Positions 33,619 to 41,797 of a stretch of 64,000 nt of DNA are shown piece after piece. Source of the DNA: an uncultured Bacilli bacterium (lineage in GTDB: Bacteria > Bacillota_I > Bacilli_A > RF39 > UBA660); NCBI GenBank assembly GCA_934129885.1, contig CAKOWU010000002.1, positions 62,001 through 126,000 on the forward strand, given 5' to 3'. Every line of letters begins with the position of its first letter. The stretch's first letter is position 1. The notes beneath the pieces were generated by a model, which worked only from the letters and a program-made list of their open reading frames with translations, had not been told where the DNA came from and ran no database searches. Both the position numbers and the translations under genes were made by a program.

Positions 33619-34605
33619 ATGAAGAGGTTTATTGTGTTTTTGATTTTACTTGGTTTGATTATTGCTGGGTACTTTGTACTTTCGGGTAATCATGAGACTA
33701 AGGAGGTTAAAACTACTCATGTAAAGGTTGGAGAGGTTACTCATAGTGTGTTTTATGCACCACAATATGTAGCGGATGCACTTGGGTACTTTGAAGATGA
33801 GGGGCTTGATGTGGATATTGTTTTGACTGCTGGTGCTGACAAGGTTACGGCGGCAGTTCTATCAGGGGATGTTCAGATTGGTTTTTGTGGTAGTGAGGCT
33901 ACTATGTATTTATACAATCAAGGTGAGAAGGATTATTTAGTTAATTTTGCAGGTCTTACTAAGAAAGATGGAAGTTTTATTGTTTCTAGAGAGAATATTA
34001 AGGATTTCAGTGTAGATGATTTATCTGGCAAGAAGATTTTAGGAGGCCGTGAGGGTGGTATGCCAGCGATGACGCTTGAATATGCTTTGAAACAAAATGG
34101 CGTAGATGATGCGGATATTGATACTAGTGTTGATTTTTCTTCTATGTCTGGGGCGTTTATAGGTGGTAATGGAGATTTTGTTACTTTATTTGAACCTACT
34201 GCGTCAGAAATTCAAAATGAGGGATATGGCTATATTGTGGCTTCTGTAGGTGAGCTTGGTGGTAGTGTGCCTTATACAGCTTATAACGCTAGGGGAAGTT
34301 ATATAGATAATAATCCTGATGTAATTGAAGGGTTTACTAAGGCTATTCAAAAGGGCTTAGATTATGTTCACAGTCATTCTGCGAAGGAAGTTGCGAGTAC
34401 AATTAGTAAGCATTTCCCAGATAATTCTATTTCAGAACTTACTGATATTGTTCAAAAATATATGGATATTGATGCTTGGTATGATACTACCTATATTACA
34501 AAAAATGATTTTAATCATATTATGGACATTGTTAGTAGTGCTGGTAAGTTAGATAAAAAAGTACCTTATAAAAAGTTAGTTAATAATAGTTATAGTGAGA
34601 AATAA
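33619..34605 (+). CDS. ABC importer substrate-binding protein, NMT1/THI5-like, 328 aa
   Basis: A signal/anchor (MKRFIVFLILLGLIIAGYFVL) without a clear lipobox cysteine leads into a periplasmic-binding fold of the NMT1/SsuA type: VFYAPQYVADALGYFEDEGLDVDIV, then TAAVLSGDVQIGFCGSEA and the domain-closing YIVASVGELGGSVPYTAY. Relatives bind thiamine precursors (HMP), riboflavin, sulfonates or nitrate. The ligand cannot be told here, and no THI-box or FMN element was seen upstream. The ATG at 33619 follows AAAGGAGAGTTT, better than the ATG at 33598. It is first of three overlapping genes. The coding strand is strikingly G/T-rich, unlike the alr operon. Confidence 0.85.
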   Translation: MKRFIVFLILLGLIIAGYFVLSGNHETKEVKTTHVKVGEVTHSVFYAPQYVADALGYFEDEGLDVDIVLTAGADKVTAAVLSGDVQIGFCGSEATMYLYNQGEKDYLVNFAGLTKKDGSFIVSRENIKDFSVDDLSGKKILGGREGGMPAMTLEYALKQNGVDDADIDTSVDFSSMSGAFIGGNGDFVTLFEPTASEIQNEGYGYIVASVGELGGSVPYTAYNARGSYIDNNPDVIEGFTKAIQKGLDYVHSHSAKEVASTISKHFPDNSISELTDIVQKYMDIDAWYDTTYITKNDFNHIMDIVSSAGKLDKKVPYKKLVNNSYSEK

Positions 34606-35348
34606 TGGGTATTTTAAGTATTAAGAATTTAAGAAAAATTTATCACAATGAGTCTAAGGAAACTTTGGCTGTCGATAGTTTTTCTTTTGATTTAAATGAG
34701 GGCGAGTTTGTCGCTATTGTGGGGCCTTCGGGCTGTGGTAAGAGTACGATTTTATCTATTTTATGTGGGCTTGATGAGGCATCTTCTGGGAATATAGAAC
34801 ATGATAAGGATTTAAGGTTTGGCTATATGTTACAGGGGGATAATTTATTTGAATGGAATACGGTGTTTAAGAATTGTTTACTAGGCCTTGAGATAAATGG
34901 TAAGGTATCTAACGAGGATAAGGAATATGTTAAAAGGTTACTTAAGACGTACGGGCTTGGTGAGTTTATGGATGCGTATCCTGGGGATTTATCTGGAGGG
35001 ATGAGACAGCGAGTTTCGCTTATTAGGACGCTGGCGACGCATCCAGATATTCTTTTACTTGATGAACCTTTTTCGGCTTTAGATTATCAGTCGGCTTTGG
35101 CTGTGTCTGATGATGTATATGGTATTATTAAGAATGAGAAGAAAAGTGCGATTATGGTGACACATGATATTAGTGCGGCGATTAGTATGGCAGACAGGAT
35201 TATTGTTTTATCGGAAAGACCGAGCCATGTTAAGAAGGTTTATGAGATTAATTTGACTGATAAAAGTACACCTATTAATAACAGGAAGGCGAAGGAATTT
35301 AGCTATTATTATGATATGATTTGGAAGGATATTGATTTTCATGTGTAG
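34605..35348 (+). CDS. ABC importer ATPase, SsuB/TauB-like, 247 aa
   Basis: Walker A is in VGPSGCGKSTILSIL (about residue 40), the Q-loop in FGYMLQGDNLFEW, the signature in DLSGGMRQRVSLIR and Walker B in PDILLLDEPFSALDYQ, with the H-loop in MVTHDISAAISMAD. This is the nitrate/sulfonate/taurine type that pairs with NMT1-like binding proteins. Its ATG overlaps the stop of the binding-protein gene (TAATG), and the permease start lies inside its end, so the three are translationally coupled. Confidence 0.93.
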   Translation: MGILSIKNLRKIYHNESKETLAVDSFSFDLNEGEFVAIVGPSGCGKSTILSILCGLDEASSGNIEHDKDLRFGYMLQGDNLFEWNTVFKNCLLGLEINGKVSNEDKEYVKRLLKTYGLGEFMDAYPGDLSGGMRQRVSLIRTLATHPDILLLDEPFSALDYQSALAVSDDVYGIIKNEKKSAIMVTHDISAAISMADRIIVLSERPSHVKKVYEINLTDKSTPINNRKAKEFSYYYDMIWKDIDFHV

Positions 35349-36129
35349 TGCAGAACATAAGGCGTATTTAAAGAAAGTTAAGTTATATAAGTATGCCGTA
35401 CGTGCGGTACAGGTTTTGATTATTGTGGTATTTCTTATAGTATGGCAACTAGCGTCTCAATATGGTATTATTAATTCATTTATTTATTCTAGTCCTAGTA
35501 AGATTTTTTATACTATTGTATCATTATACAATGATGGTTCTTTATTTCATCATGTTTGGATTACTTTTTATGAGGTTATAATTAGTTTTGTTTTAGGTAG
35601 TTTGATTGGAATTAGTATCGCAGTGGCGTTATGGAGATTTACGTTTTTGTCTAGGGTTCTTGATCCTTATTTGACGGTTTTAAATAGTTTACCTAAGGTG
35701 TCACTTGGCCCTATTATAATTATTATTGCGGGTGCTGGAATACAGTCTATTATTGTTATGGCTTTGTTTATTTCGGTTATTGTGACGATTATTAATGTTC
35801 ATCAAGCATTTTCTAATACGGATAAGAATAAGTTAAAGGTTATGGAGAGTTTTAAGGCTTCTAAGAGTCAAATTTTATTTAAACTTATTTTACCAAGTAA
35901 TTTCAATAATATTATTGGGGTTTTTAAGGTAAATATTGGTCTTGTGTTTATTGGTACTATTATGGGGGAATTTTTAGTTAGTAAGGCTGGGGTTGGTTAT
36001 TTAATTATGTATGGCTCACAGGTGTTTAATTTAAATTTGGTTATGAGTGGGATAATTATTTTGGCTATTATGTCTAGTTTATTATATTACTTTATTGTAT
36101 TTATTCAAAAAAGGCTTACCAGACGGTAA
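35341..36129 (+). CDS. ABC importer permease, SsuC/TauC-like, 262 aa
   Basis: About six membrane helices are present with the binding-protein-dependent transport signature (EAA loop) around VMESFKASKSQILFKLILPSN. The long periplasmic leader and a GIVYLIxYGSQ-like C-terminal segment fit the SsuC/TauC group. It is the third gene of the importer. I use ATG at 35341 inside the ATPase end, with AAGGAT nine bases upstream, rather than the TTG at 35332. The terminator hairpin CTTACC-AGAC-GGTAAG-TTTTTT overlaps the last codons. Confidence 0.92.
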   Translation: MCSAEHKAYLKKVKLYKYAVRAVQVLIIVVFLIVWQLASQYGIINSFIYSSPSKIFYTIVSLYNDGSLFHHVWITFYEVIISFVLGSLIGISIAVALWRFTFLSRVLDPYLTVLNSLPKVSLGPIIIIIAGAGIQSIIVMALFISVIVTIINVHQAFSNTDKNKLKVMESFKASKSQILFKLILPSNFNNIIGVFKVNIGLVFIGTIMGEFLVSKAGVGYLIMYGSQVFNLNLVMSGIIILAIMSSLLYYFIVFIQKRLTRR

Positions 36130-36136
36130 GTTTTTT
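36115..36136 (+). terminator. Terminator of the ABC importer operon, overlapping the stop codon
   Basis: CTTACC and GGTAAG arms with an AGAC loop are followed by TTTTTT. The left arm is part of the last codons of the permease. Confidence 0.85.
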
Positions 36137-36221
36137 GATGTGCTTTGTCTACAATCTTACAAAGTAAAAGGTAAAACATAAGAAGCATTTACATAATTCT
36201 TCCTCCTTGTTTTCCCACAAA

Positions 36222-36265
36222 AAAATATGGAATGTAAATCTTATAATTTACACACCATATTATAC
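36222..36265 (-). terminator. Probable terminator downstream of variable surface gene 2
   Basis: On the minus strand ATGGTGTGTAAAT and ATTTACATTCCAT form a hairpin followed by ATTTTTTTG, just beyond the 3' cassette. Confidence 0.7.
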
Positions 36266-36281
36266 AAGGCCTTTAAACCAG

Positions 36282-36392
36282 CAGGCAGCTGCTGACGCAG
36301 TCGCCTGATTATCCTGCGAGACTTTCGCTATCGCTCGTCCCGCTCCTGCGTCCCTTTCAGGGACTTACCAATTGCTTCGTTTATGTTTTATC
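36282..36392 (-). repeat. GC-rich 3' cassette, copy 2 (shared with 14332-14442)
   Basis: This is the same 111-base block as after surface gene 1, with three substitutions and no indels. It holds the same GTCCCT-GAA-AGGGAC hairpin and CAGGC...GCCTG stem. Homology stops just outside it, where AT-rich unrelated sequence begins. Confidence 0.8.
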
Positions 36393-37871
36393 TTATCCTA
36401 CAGTATACGGACTATTTGAAATCCCGTCTCCCTCAAGAGAGATATCAGAGGATAGATAAAGAACTGGCGCCGCACCGTAACTGTTAATAGCGTAGTCGTG
36501 GCTCAGGCCGCCGTCACTGTACACATGGAACATGTTGCTAGCGTTTAAGGTAGAGGAAGGCGCGATTGTCCATGAAAAATTTTTTGCCGCAGGTCCTGCG
36601 TAAATCCAGTTATGCGTAGCACTTTCTTCATAACATGATGAATTATTCCAATATGCCATTACACTTGTACACTCTGAATTAGTACTTGCTTTTACATAAT
36701 CACTTGGATTCATTAATCCTACTTTACCTTTCCATTTATACGTTTGTTCCTGCGTTATTGTATTTGATAAATTTGTTACATTATATTTCGTTACACCAAC
36801 ATTAAACATATGTGATACTACTATATTTTGAACATTACTACTTAAACTATTATACCAATCATTATTTAAATATGTATTCAAATAAGCTTCTTTCTCCGGC
36901 AAATCTTTTAAAGTTCCATCTATAGTCCAAGGCATTTGTGTTACATTTTTTCCATTAGTATCAAGCGTTGTTGTTTTGCTTCCCCATACTTTACAGCCCA
37001 AGTATGAAGATGCTGAAGAATCATAACAGTAATCTGTCCTTGTACTAGAATATCTAGTACCATCAGTTGAATTTGAACCTGTTACGTCAGTAATGCTTGT
37101 TGAATACCCAGGGTCAAACACCTTAATACCTATACTACCATTTTTTATTACCTTTAGTGTGTTATCACTTTCTATGGCAATTATTCTATATGTATCTGTA
37201 CCTAATGTAATATAGTTATTTGGGTTTGCTCCTCTATATACATATCTGCCTGCTTCCGTAGAATCAGTATAGAGTCCGTCACCACTGGTAACTACTTTTG
37301 CTTTTAACATTTCTGCGGCAGCATTACTAGTATCTCCACCAGTACTACCACTACTTCCGTCACTTTGGACAAAGTCTAATGTAACTGTTAGAGATGCATC
37401 TAGATTAGTAGGTTGTGAGGTAACGCTATTACTATAAGTTACTTTTACTGACAATGTAGAAGATGTACCTTGTTTTAAGACATCACCTTCTTTTATACCA
37501 CTTGTTTCAAATAATATCGCAGAATTATTATCTTTTTTTAGGGCTATTTTATTAAGTTTGGCATTTAGGTTACCTTTGTTTTCTACTTTTATATTATAAG
37601 TTATACTATCGCCAGGCAACACTAAATTAGTATTAAATGTAGCCGTTAGCCCGTCATAACTAGGTGTGCCACTTACTGATGCACTACCTACTTTATTACT
37701 AGTTGTAATGTCAGTGATTGATATATTCCAAGATGTAGATATATTAGATGTACCAGATATCTTTAAACTACTTGCGAAAGCCGCATATCCTACCGCCATA
37801 ATAACTACAACCGCAAGTAAGCCTCCTATAAGTATGCTTTTATTATTCTTATAACTTCTATGTCTGTTCAT
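36393..37871 (-). CDS. Variable surface protein 2: SipW-type signal, TasA-like domain, hypervariable C-terminal domain, 492 aa
   Basis: It has the same layout as 14443-15918: a SipW-type signal (NNKSILIGG... VGYAAFASSL), a TasA-like domain with LVLPGDSITYNIKVENKGN, a short Gly/Ser linker (SDGSSGSTGGDTSN) and a C-terminal domain ending GAAPVLYLSSDISLEGDG. Much of the chain is close to identical to protein 1, including WIYAGPAAK and TYKWKGKVGLMN. The stretch about 439-468 is entirely re-coded (SSTLNAS..MFHVYSDGGLSHDYAINSY against the other copy). Variability is confined to the presumed ligand-binding face. It has the conserved leader motif 71 bases upstream and sits between spo0A and the ABC importer. 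Confidence 0.85.
   Translation of the reverse strand: MNRHRSYKNNKSILIGGLLAVVVIMAVGYAAFASSLKISGTSNISTSWNISITDITTSNKVGSASVSGTPSYDGLTATFNTNLVLPGDSITYNIKVENKGNLNAKLNKIALKKDNNSAILFETSGIKEGDVLKQGTSSTLSVKVTYSNSVTSQPTNLDASLTVTLDFVQSDGSSGSTGGDTSNAAAEMLKAKVVTSGDGLYTDSTEAGRYVYRGANPNNYITLGTDTYRIIAIESDNTLKVIKNGSIGIKVFDPGYSTSITDVTGSNSTDGTRYSSTRTDYCYDSSASSYLGCKVWGSKTTTLDTNGKNVTQMPWTIDGTLKDLPEKEAYLNTYLNNDWYNSLSSNVQNIVVSHMFNVGVTKYNVTNLSNTITQEQTYKWKGKVGLMNPSDYVKASTNSECTSVMAYWNNSSCYEESATHNWIYAGPAAKNFSWTIAPSSTLNASNMFHVYSDGGLSHDYAINSYGAAPVLYLSSDISLEGDGISNSPYTVG
36474..36550 (-). other. Putative DGR variable region (VR) of surface gene 2
   Basis: This is the partner of 14524-14600. Reading the two together, adenines at codon positions 1 and 2 of a common template explain every substitution except perhaps the two at third positions (TCC/TTA and GGC/GGT). 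The block is flanked upstream by identical CGCGCCTTCC sequence and downstream by GCGGCGCCAGTTC. Confidence 0.7.
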
Positions 37872-37941
37872 ATTTTATCACCTTTACTACTTTAAATGTA
37901 CATGACATTTAGAGTGGGCTTTGTCGAACATTGTTTTGCAA

Positions 37942-37992
37942 AAAGCACCTAAAATGTTCTATTGCTTCTATGGTAATGATATCAAAAAACAG
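37942..37992 (-). promoter_or_regulatory. Conserved leader motif, copy 2
   Basis: The minus strand reads TTTTTTGATATCATTACC then ATAGAAGCAATAGAACAT then TTTAGGTGCTTT. The motif is shared with copies at 15990 and 30870. Confidence 0.55.
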
Positions 37993-38023
37993 GGATGATG
38001 TAAATACTCCAGCAAATGTTTAT

Positions 38024-38046
38024 AAAAAAAGAACTTAATGTCCTTT
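38024..38046 (-). terminator. Terminator of spo0A
   Basis: AAAGGACATTAAGTTCTTTTTTT on the minus strand is a short hairpin with a U-run at the end of spo0A. Confidence 0.55.
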
Positions 38047-38810
38047 TAAGCAATTTTATGGAAGTCTAGTCTTAACTTATCAGCGATAGTTACGATAAAT
38101 TCTGAATTAGTGGGTTTGGCTTTATCGATATCTACGCTATAACCAAATAAATCTTCCATGAAATCAATGTTACCTCGATTCCAACTAACTTCAATAGCGT
38201 GTCTTATGGCTCTTTCTACTCTAGAGACCGTTGTGTTAAATTCTTCGGCTAAAGCGGGATATAATTCTTTTGTAATACCGCCAATTACGCTAGGATTATT
38301 AAAGATAATTTTGACGCCTTCTCTTATATACTGATAGCCTTTTATGTGTGATGGAATACCTAGTTCATGCAGCATTCTCGTGATAGATACTTGAAGATTA
38401 TTACCAAAGAAGTCTATGTTTTTGTTATCACTTTTTTGATTAGATATTTCATATATTCTAGATCTTAAGTCATCTAAATCAAATGGTTTTAAGACGTAAT
38501 AGTTAACGCCAAACTCAGATACTTCTCTTATGACTTCGGCAGCATTATAACTTGTTGCGACGATTACATTTTTATTTATACCTCTTTCTTTCATTTGTTT
38601 AAGTACATAAATACCGTCTTTTTTAGGCATAATTAAATCTAGTATAATTACATCATAGTCATCTTTGTATTTTTCGATCATTTCTATACCTGCACTGCCA
38701 TCATGGGCCTCTAAAACGATATTTATGTTACCTAAACTTTTAAAATACTCTCTTACCATATCTATTAAATTAACATTATCATCAATCATTAAAACTCTTA
38801 TATTATTCAT
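38046..38810 (-). CDS. spo0A: Sporulation master regulator Spo0A, 254 aa
   Basis: The receiver domain has the acidic pocket Asp10-Asp11 and the phosphoacceptor Asp58 in VIILDLIMPKKDG, with the conserved Thr (VATSYN) and Lys (YYVLKPFD). The C-terminal Spo0A DNA-binding domain is unmistakable: RMLHELGIPSHIKGYQYIREG, FNTTVSRVERAIRHAIEVSW and KPTNSEFIVTIADKL. When phosphorylated, Spo0A switches on sporulation genes. The gene has its own ribosome site (GGAGAAAGAG) and neighbours unrelated to sporulation. Together with gpr, spoIVA and spoVIF it indicates a real spore programme. Confidence 0.96.
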   Translation of the reverse strand: MNNIRVLMIDDNVNLIDMVREYFKSLGNINIVLEAHDGSAGIEMIEKYKDDYDVIILDLIMPKKDGIYVLKQMKERGINKNVIVATSYNAAEVIREVSEFGVNYYVLKPFDLDDLRSRIYEISNQKSDNKNIDFFGNNLQVSITRMLHELGIPSHIKGYQYIREGVKIIFNNPSVIGGITKELYPALAEEFNTTVSRVERAIRHAIEVSWNRGNIDFMEDLFGYSVDIDKAKPTNSEFIVTIADKLRLDFHKIA

Positions 38811-38893
38811 ATTTCTCTTTCTCCTTTACTGTTTTCAATTATACAAAACCTTGACACTTTTTTCCATAGCACATTTTATCTAGTTTTGTCGAA

Positions 38894-38938
38894 AAAATAA
38901 GAGAAGTACATCTAACTGGTTACTTCTCTTATTTTTTT
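38894..38938. terminator. Terminator of the gap-pgk-tpiA unit
   Basis: AATAAGAGAAGTA and TACTTCTCTTATT are perfect 13-base arms followed by T-runs on both strands. The hairpin overlaps the end of tpiA. Confidence 0.85.
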
Positions 38939-39583
38939 TAATTTTTTTGTGTCTAATGACTCTGCACCGACGATAAAACCTGAAACGTTTGGTATTTTAT
39001 TAAGCGTATCAATATTATAAGTACCAACGCTTCCGCCATATATAACTTTTACGTCATAGTCAAATAAAGATTTTATAAATGTTATGACTTCTTCTATTTT
39101 TTCTATAGGGGGAGTTATGCCATTCCCTATTGCCCAAATGGGTTCATAGGAAATGATAACTTCTTTATCTATACCCTCTAAATCTTTTTTTATTTGATTT
39201 TCTATGACGCTTTTATAGTCATCAGTTTTATCCTCACCTACGCATAATATGACGTTTAAGTTATTATGGAGTGCAGATTTAACTTTTTTATTGATTAGTT
39301 CATCGTCTTCTTTAAATAGTATACGTCTTTCGGCATGTCCGATTAAAGCAAAAGATACTCCGATTGATTTAGCCTGATATGCTGATATTTCTCCGGTATA
39401 GCTGCCAAAGTCTCCTACATATATATTTTGAATACCTGCCTTTATTTTATTACCGGAAAAGTAAGGAATATAGATACTACTTGGAAAAAATATAATGTCT
39501 AGGTCTTTTATTTCGTTTAAATAATTAGTCATTTCTTTATATGTTAAGTTCATTTTATGATTTGCAACAATTAATTTTTCCAT
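38912..39583 (-). CDS. tpiA: Triosephosphate isomerase, short form, 223 aa
   Basis: This is a TIM barrel with the substrate Lys in IVANHKMNL (Lys10 region), the electrophilic His in FALIGHAERRI (about 84), the catalytic Glu in IISYEPIWAIGNG (about 148) and the phosphate-binding YGGSV. The family is usually about 250 residues; this one is about 25 shorter, lost between conserved blocks. NHKMN replaces the usual NWKMN and HAERR the usual HSERR. It interconverts DHAP and G3P and completes the lower glycolysis set with gap and pgk upstream. Its start overlaps the glycosyltransferase end by 13 bases. Confidence 0.92.
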   Translation of the reverse strand: MEKLIVANHKMNLTYKEMTNYLNEIKDLDIIFFPSSIYIPYFSGNKIKAGIQNIYVGDFGSYTGEISAYQAKSIGVSFALIGHAERRILFKEDDELINKKVKSALHNNLNVILCVGEDKTDDYKSVIENQIKKDLEGIDKEVIISYEPIWAIGNGITPPIEKIEEVITFIKSLFDYDVKVIYGGSVGTYNIDTLNKIPNVSGFIVGAESLDTKKLKKIREVTS

Positions 39584-40806
39584 TTGTTTCCCCTTCTTTT
39601 AAAGAAATTAATAATTTTACTTTTTAAATCTGTGTTACCATTTTTGATAACCTTTTCATAAATGGTAATAATTTGATCGGCAAAGTATTTAGAAGAATGC
39701 ATTTCTGCACTTGCACTGGCTCCTTTTTTAAGGCGTTTTGTTAAAGATTTATCATGTTTTATTTTAAGGATAGCTTCTTCGCATTCTTCTTTTGTATTAA
39801 ATATGAAACCATTATAGTCGTTTATTACGGTACCATTGAAACTTTCATCATTTATACATACTGCTGGTACACCAGCAGCAAGGGCTTCTACGACGGTAAG
39901 TCCTTGGGTTTCAAAATGGCTAGCGGTTACAAAGACGTTAGAGATATTATAGTATTTAGGGGCATCCTCATATGGTACTTTACCAGCAAAGACAACGTTT
40001 TTGGAAACACCATACTCCTCTGCTTTCTTTTTTAAGAAATCTTCGTCTGGTCCATCTCCTACTAGTAATAATTTAATGCGTGGTTCTTTTTTGGCAATAG
40101 AGGCGTATACATCGATAATAAATTCGATATTTTTCTCCTTACCGAGTCTACCTAAATAAAGAATGACAAAATCGTCTTTTCGTATTTTACATTTTTTTCT
40201 TATTAAATCTAGTTCATTTTTCGAATATTTTTCTGGATAGAATCTTTCTGTTTCTATACCTGTTGGGATTATATAGATATCTCTATCATATTTATATTTT
40301 TGTTTGAATAAATCATAAGTTTTTTTTGTTGGTACAATAAGTTCTGTACAGGTTTTATCACAAAAAAATTTGGTGATATATTCAACTATTTTTTTACTAC
40401 TTTTATCAAAGTATCCTTTGGTAATAGCTTCGACATAGTCTTCATACATTGTATGATAGGTATGTACTAATGGTATATTAAATTCGATACTAATAAGTCT
40501 TGCGAAGGTACCAATACCAAATTCAGTGTGTGAATGGATAATATCTAAATTCCACGATTTAATTTTTTTAACTGCTCTTATTGGATACATACCTGTTAGT
40601 CTATAATCATATATTCCTGTAGGTATTCCAGGAATTCTTATTATTTTGTCATCGTCTTCGTATTTATATTGCATGTTTTCTGGGTTGACTGTTACGACGT
40701 AGACGGTATGCCCTTTTTTTTCTAAGGCTCGTTGGAGCATTAAAATACTAGTTGACACCCCATTTGTATATGGTGGATAACTATCTGTAAATATTCCTAT
40801 TCTCAT
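39571..40806 (-). CDS. GT4-family glycosyltransferase, glucosyl-diacylglycerol type, 411 aa
   Basis: This is a GT-B fold. The N-terminal domain starts MRIGIFTDSYPPYTNGVSTSI and has HSHTEFGIGTFARLIS. The C-terminal domain has the donor-binding GRLGKEKNIEF and the E(x7)E-like motif SHFETQGLTVVEALAAGVPAV. This arrangement is typical of the 1,2-diacylglycerol 3-alpha-glucosyltransferases that build glycolipid anchors for lipoteichoic acid. It is followed by tpiA and preceded by a flippase-like membrane protein, so the pair may act on membrane glycolipids (inference). It lies inside the glycolysis operon. Confidence 0.85.
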   Translation of the reverse strand: MRIGIFTDSYPPYTNGVSTSILMLQRALEKKGHTVYVVTVNPENMQYKYEDDDKIIRIPGIPTGIYDYRLTGMYPIRAVKKIKSWNLDIIHSHTEFGIGTFARLISIEFNIPLVHTYHTMYEDYVEAITKGYFDKSSKKIVEYITKFFCDKTCTELIVPTKKTYDLFKQKYKYDRDIYIIPTGIETERFYPEKYSKNELDLIRKKCKIRKDDFVILYLGRLGKEKNIEFIIDVYASIAKKEPRIKLLLVGDGPDEDFLKKKAEEYGVSKNVVFAGKVPYEDAPKYYNISNVFVTASHFETQGLTVVEALAAGVPAVCINDESFNGTVINDYNGFIFNTKEECEEAILKIKHDKSLTKRLKKGASASAEMHSSKYFADQIITIYEKVIKNGNTDLKSKIINFFKRRGNKWKN

Positions 40807-40807
40807 A

Positions 40808-41797
40808 TTAGTCCTCCTTTATTATTGACACTCCCCCTATTATAAAGCCCATATAATAAGTTATAAATCTCCATGTTATCATTATACTAGATAATACTGG
40901 CCCTGTGACGAAAGTACCAAAGAATACGGTAAAGCAGTATTCTATTCCGCCACTGGCACCAGGGGTTGGTATGAAAGAACTTATAATCATTACGTATGAT
41001 GTAGCCACGACTGCTTCAAGTGGTGTGATTACTCCTCCAAGACCAAGTATTAGGGCGTAAGGAATTAAGTATAGTAAGATAAGTCCAAGGATATTTACTA
41101 GAATCATGAACATAAAGGATAGTTTATTATTAAATAGTTTTAAGGCACAGTTATGAAAGTTTTCGATATATTCGCCTTTATTGGCTAGAAATTTATCCTT
41201 GTTTTTAATAATTTTTAATTTTGCCCCTACTTTTATTATTTTATCTAAGATAAAAGTATTACCTTTTCTATTAAATGAAAGTATAAAAAGGAAAATGATA
41301 ACGAGTAAATTCACTACATATCCTATTATAACGAGTTTCTTTAATAATAAATCATTTTGAAAGATATGTAAATAATGATTTATTAAAACAGAAATGCTTC
41401 CTAATATAACTAAAGCAATTTGATAAACGATAAAATCCTCTATTACTATATTTGTACCTTTAGATGCATCAATATTTTGTTTTTTTAGTTTATATATTTG
41501 ATAAGGCTGTCCTAAGGCGGCGAATGGTGTAATGTTATTAATAAACTGGGTATCTAGTATTAGTTTAAAGGTTTTACTAAATTTACGTTCACTTTGAAAC
41601 TGTTTAATAAAACTATGTAGAGATATTGCTCTACATCCTAAATACAAGATAAACAGTAAGCACGCCAGTAGCAGATAAGATAGGTCATAAGAAAATAAAT
41701 AATTTATTTTATCGGCAGCGTCATCTTTTAAAGCAAATATGAGTACAATCAGGGTTATTAATATAATTAACATGATGTTTTTTTTATTATTTTTCAT
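40808..41797 (-). CDS. Flippase-like membrane protein (LPG synthase TM / UPF0104 family), 329 aa
   Basis: About eight hydrophobic helices occur, with the family motifs LGCRAISLHSFIKQF near the N-terminus, FINNITPFAALGQPYQIYKL (about 90-110) and FIPTPGASGGIEYCF near the C-terminus. The last two are hallmarks of the MprF-type flippase domain (PF03706), found also in AglD-like proteins. A lipid-flipping role in glycolipid traffic is plausible given the adjoining glycosyltransferase. Its 5' end overlaps pgk by 11 bases and its stop is two bases from the glycosyltransferase. Confidence 0.83.
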   Translation of the reverse strand: MKNNKKNIMLIILITLIVLIFALKDDAADKINYLFSYDLSYLLLACLLFILYLGCRAISLHSFIKQFQSERKFSKTFKLILDTQFINNITPFAALGQPYQIYKLKKQNIDASKGTNIVIEDFIVYQIALVILGSISVLINHYLHIFQNDLLLKKLVIIGYVVNLLVIIFLFILSFNRKGNTFILDKIIKVGAKLKIIKNKDKFLANKGEYIENFHNCALKLFNNKLSFMFMILVNILGLILLYLIPYALILGLGGVITPLEAVVATSYVMIISSFIPTPGASGGIEYCFTVFFGTFVTGPVLSSIMITWRFITYYMGFIIGGVSIIKED

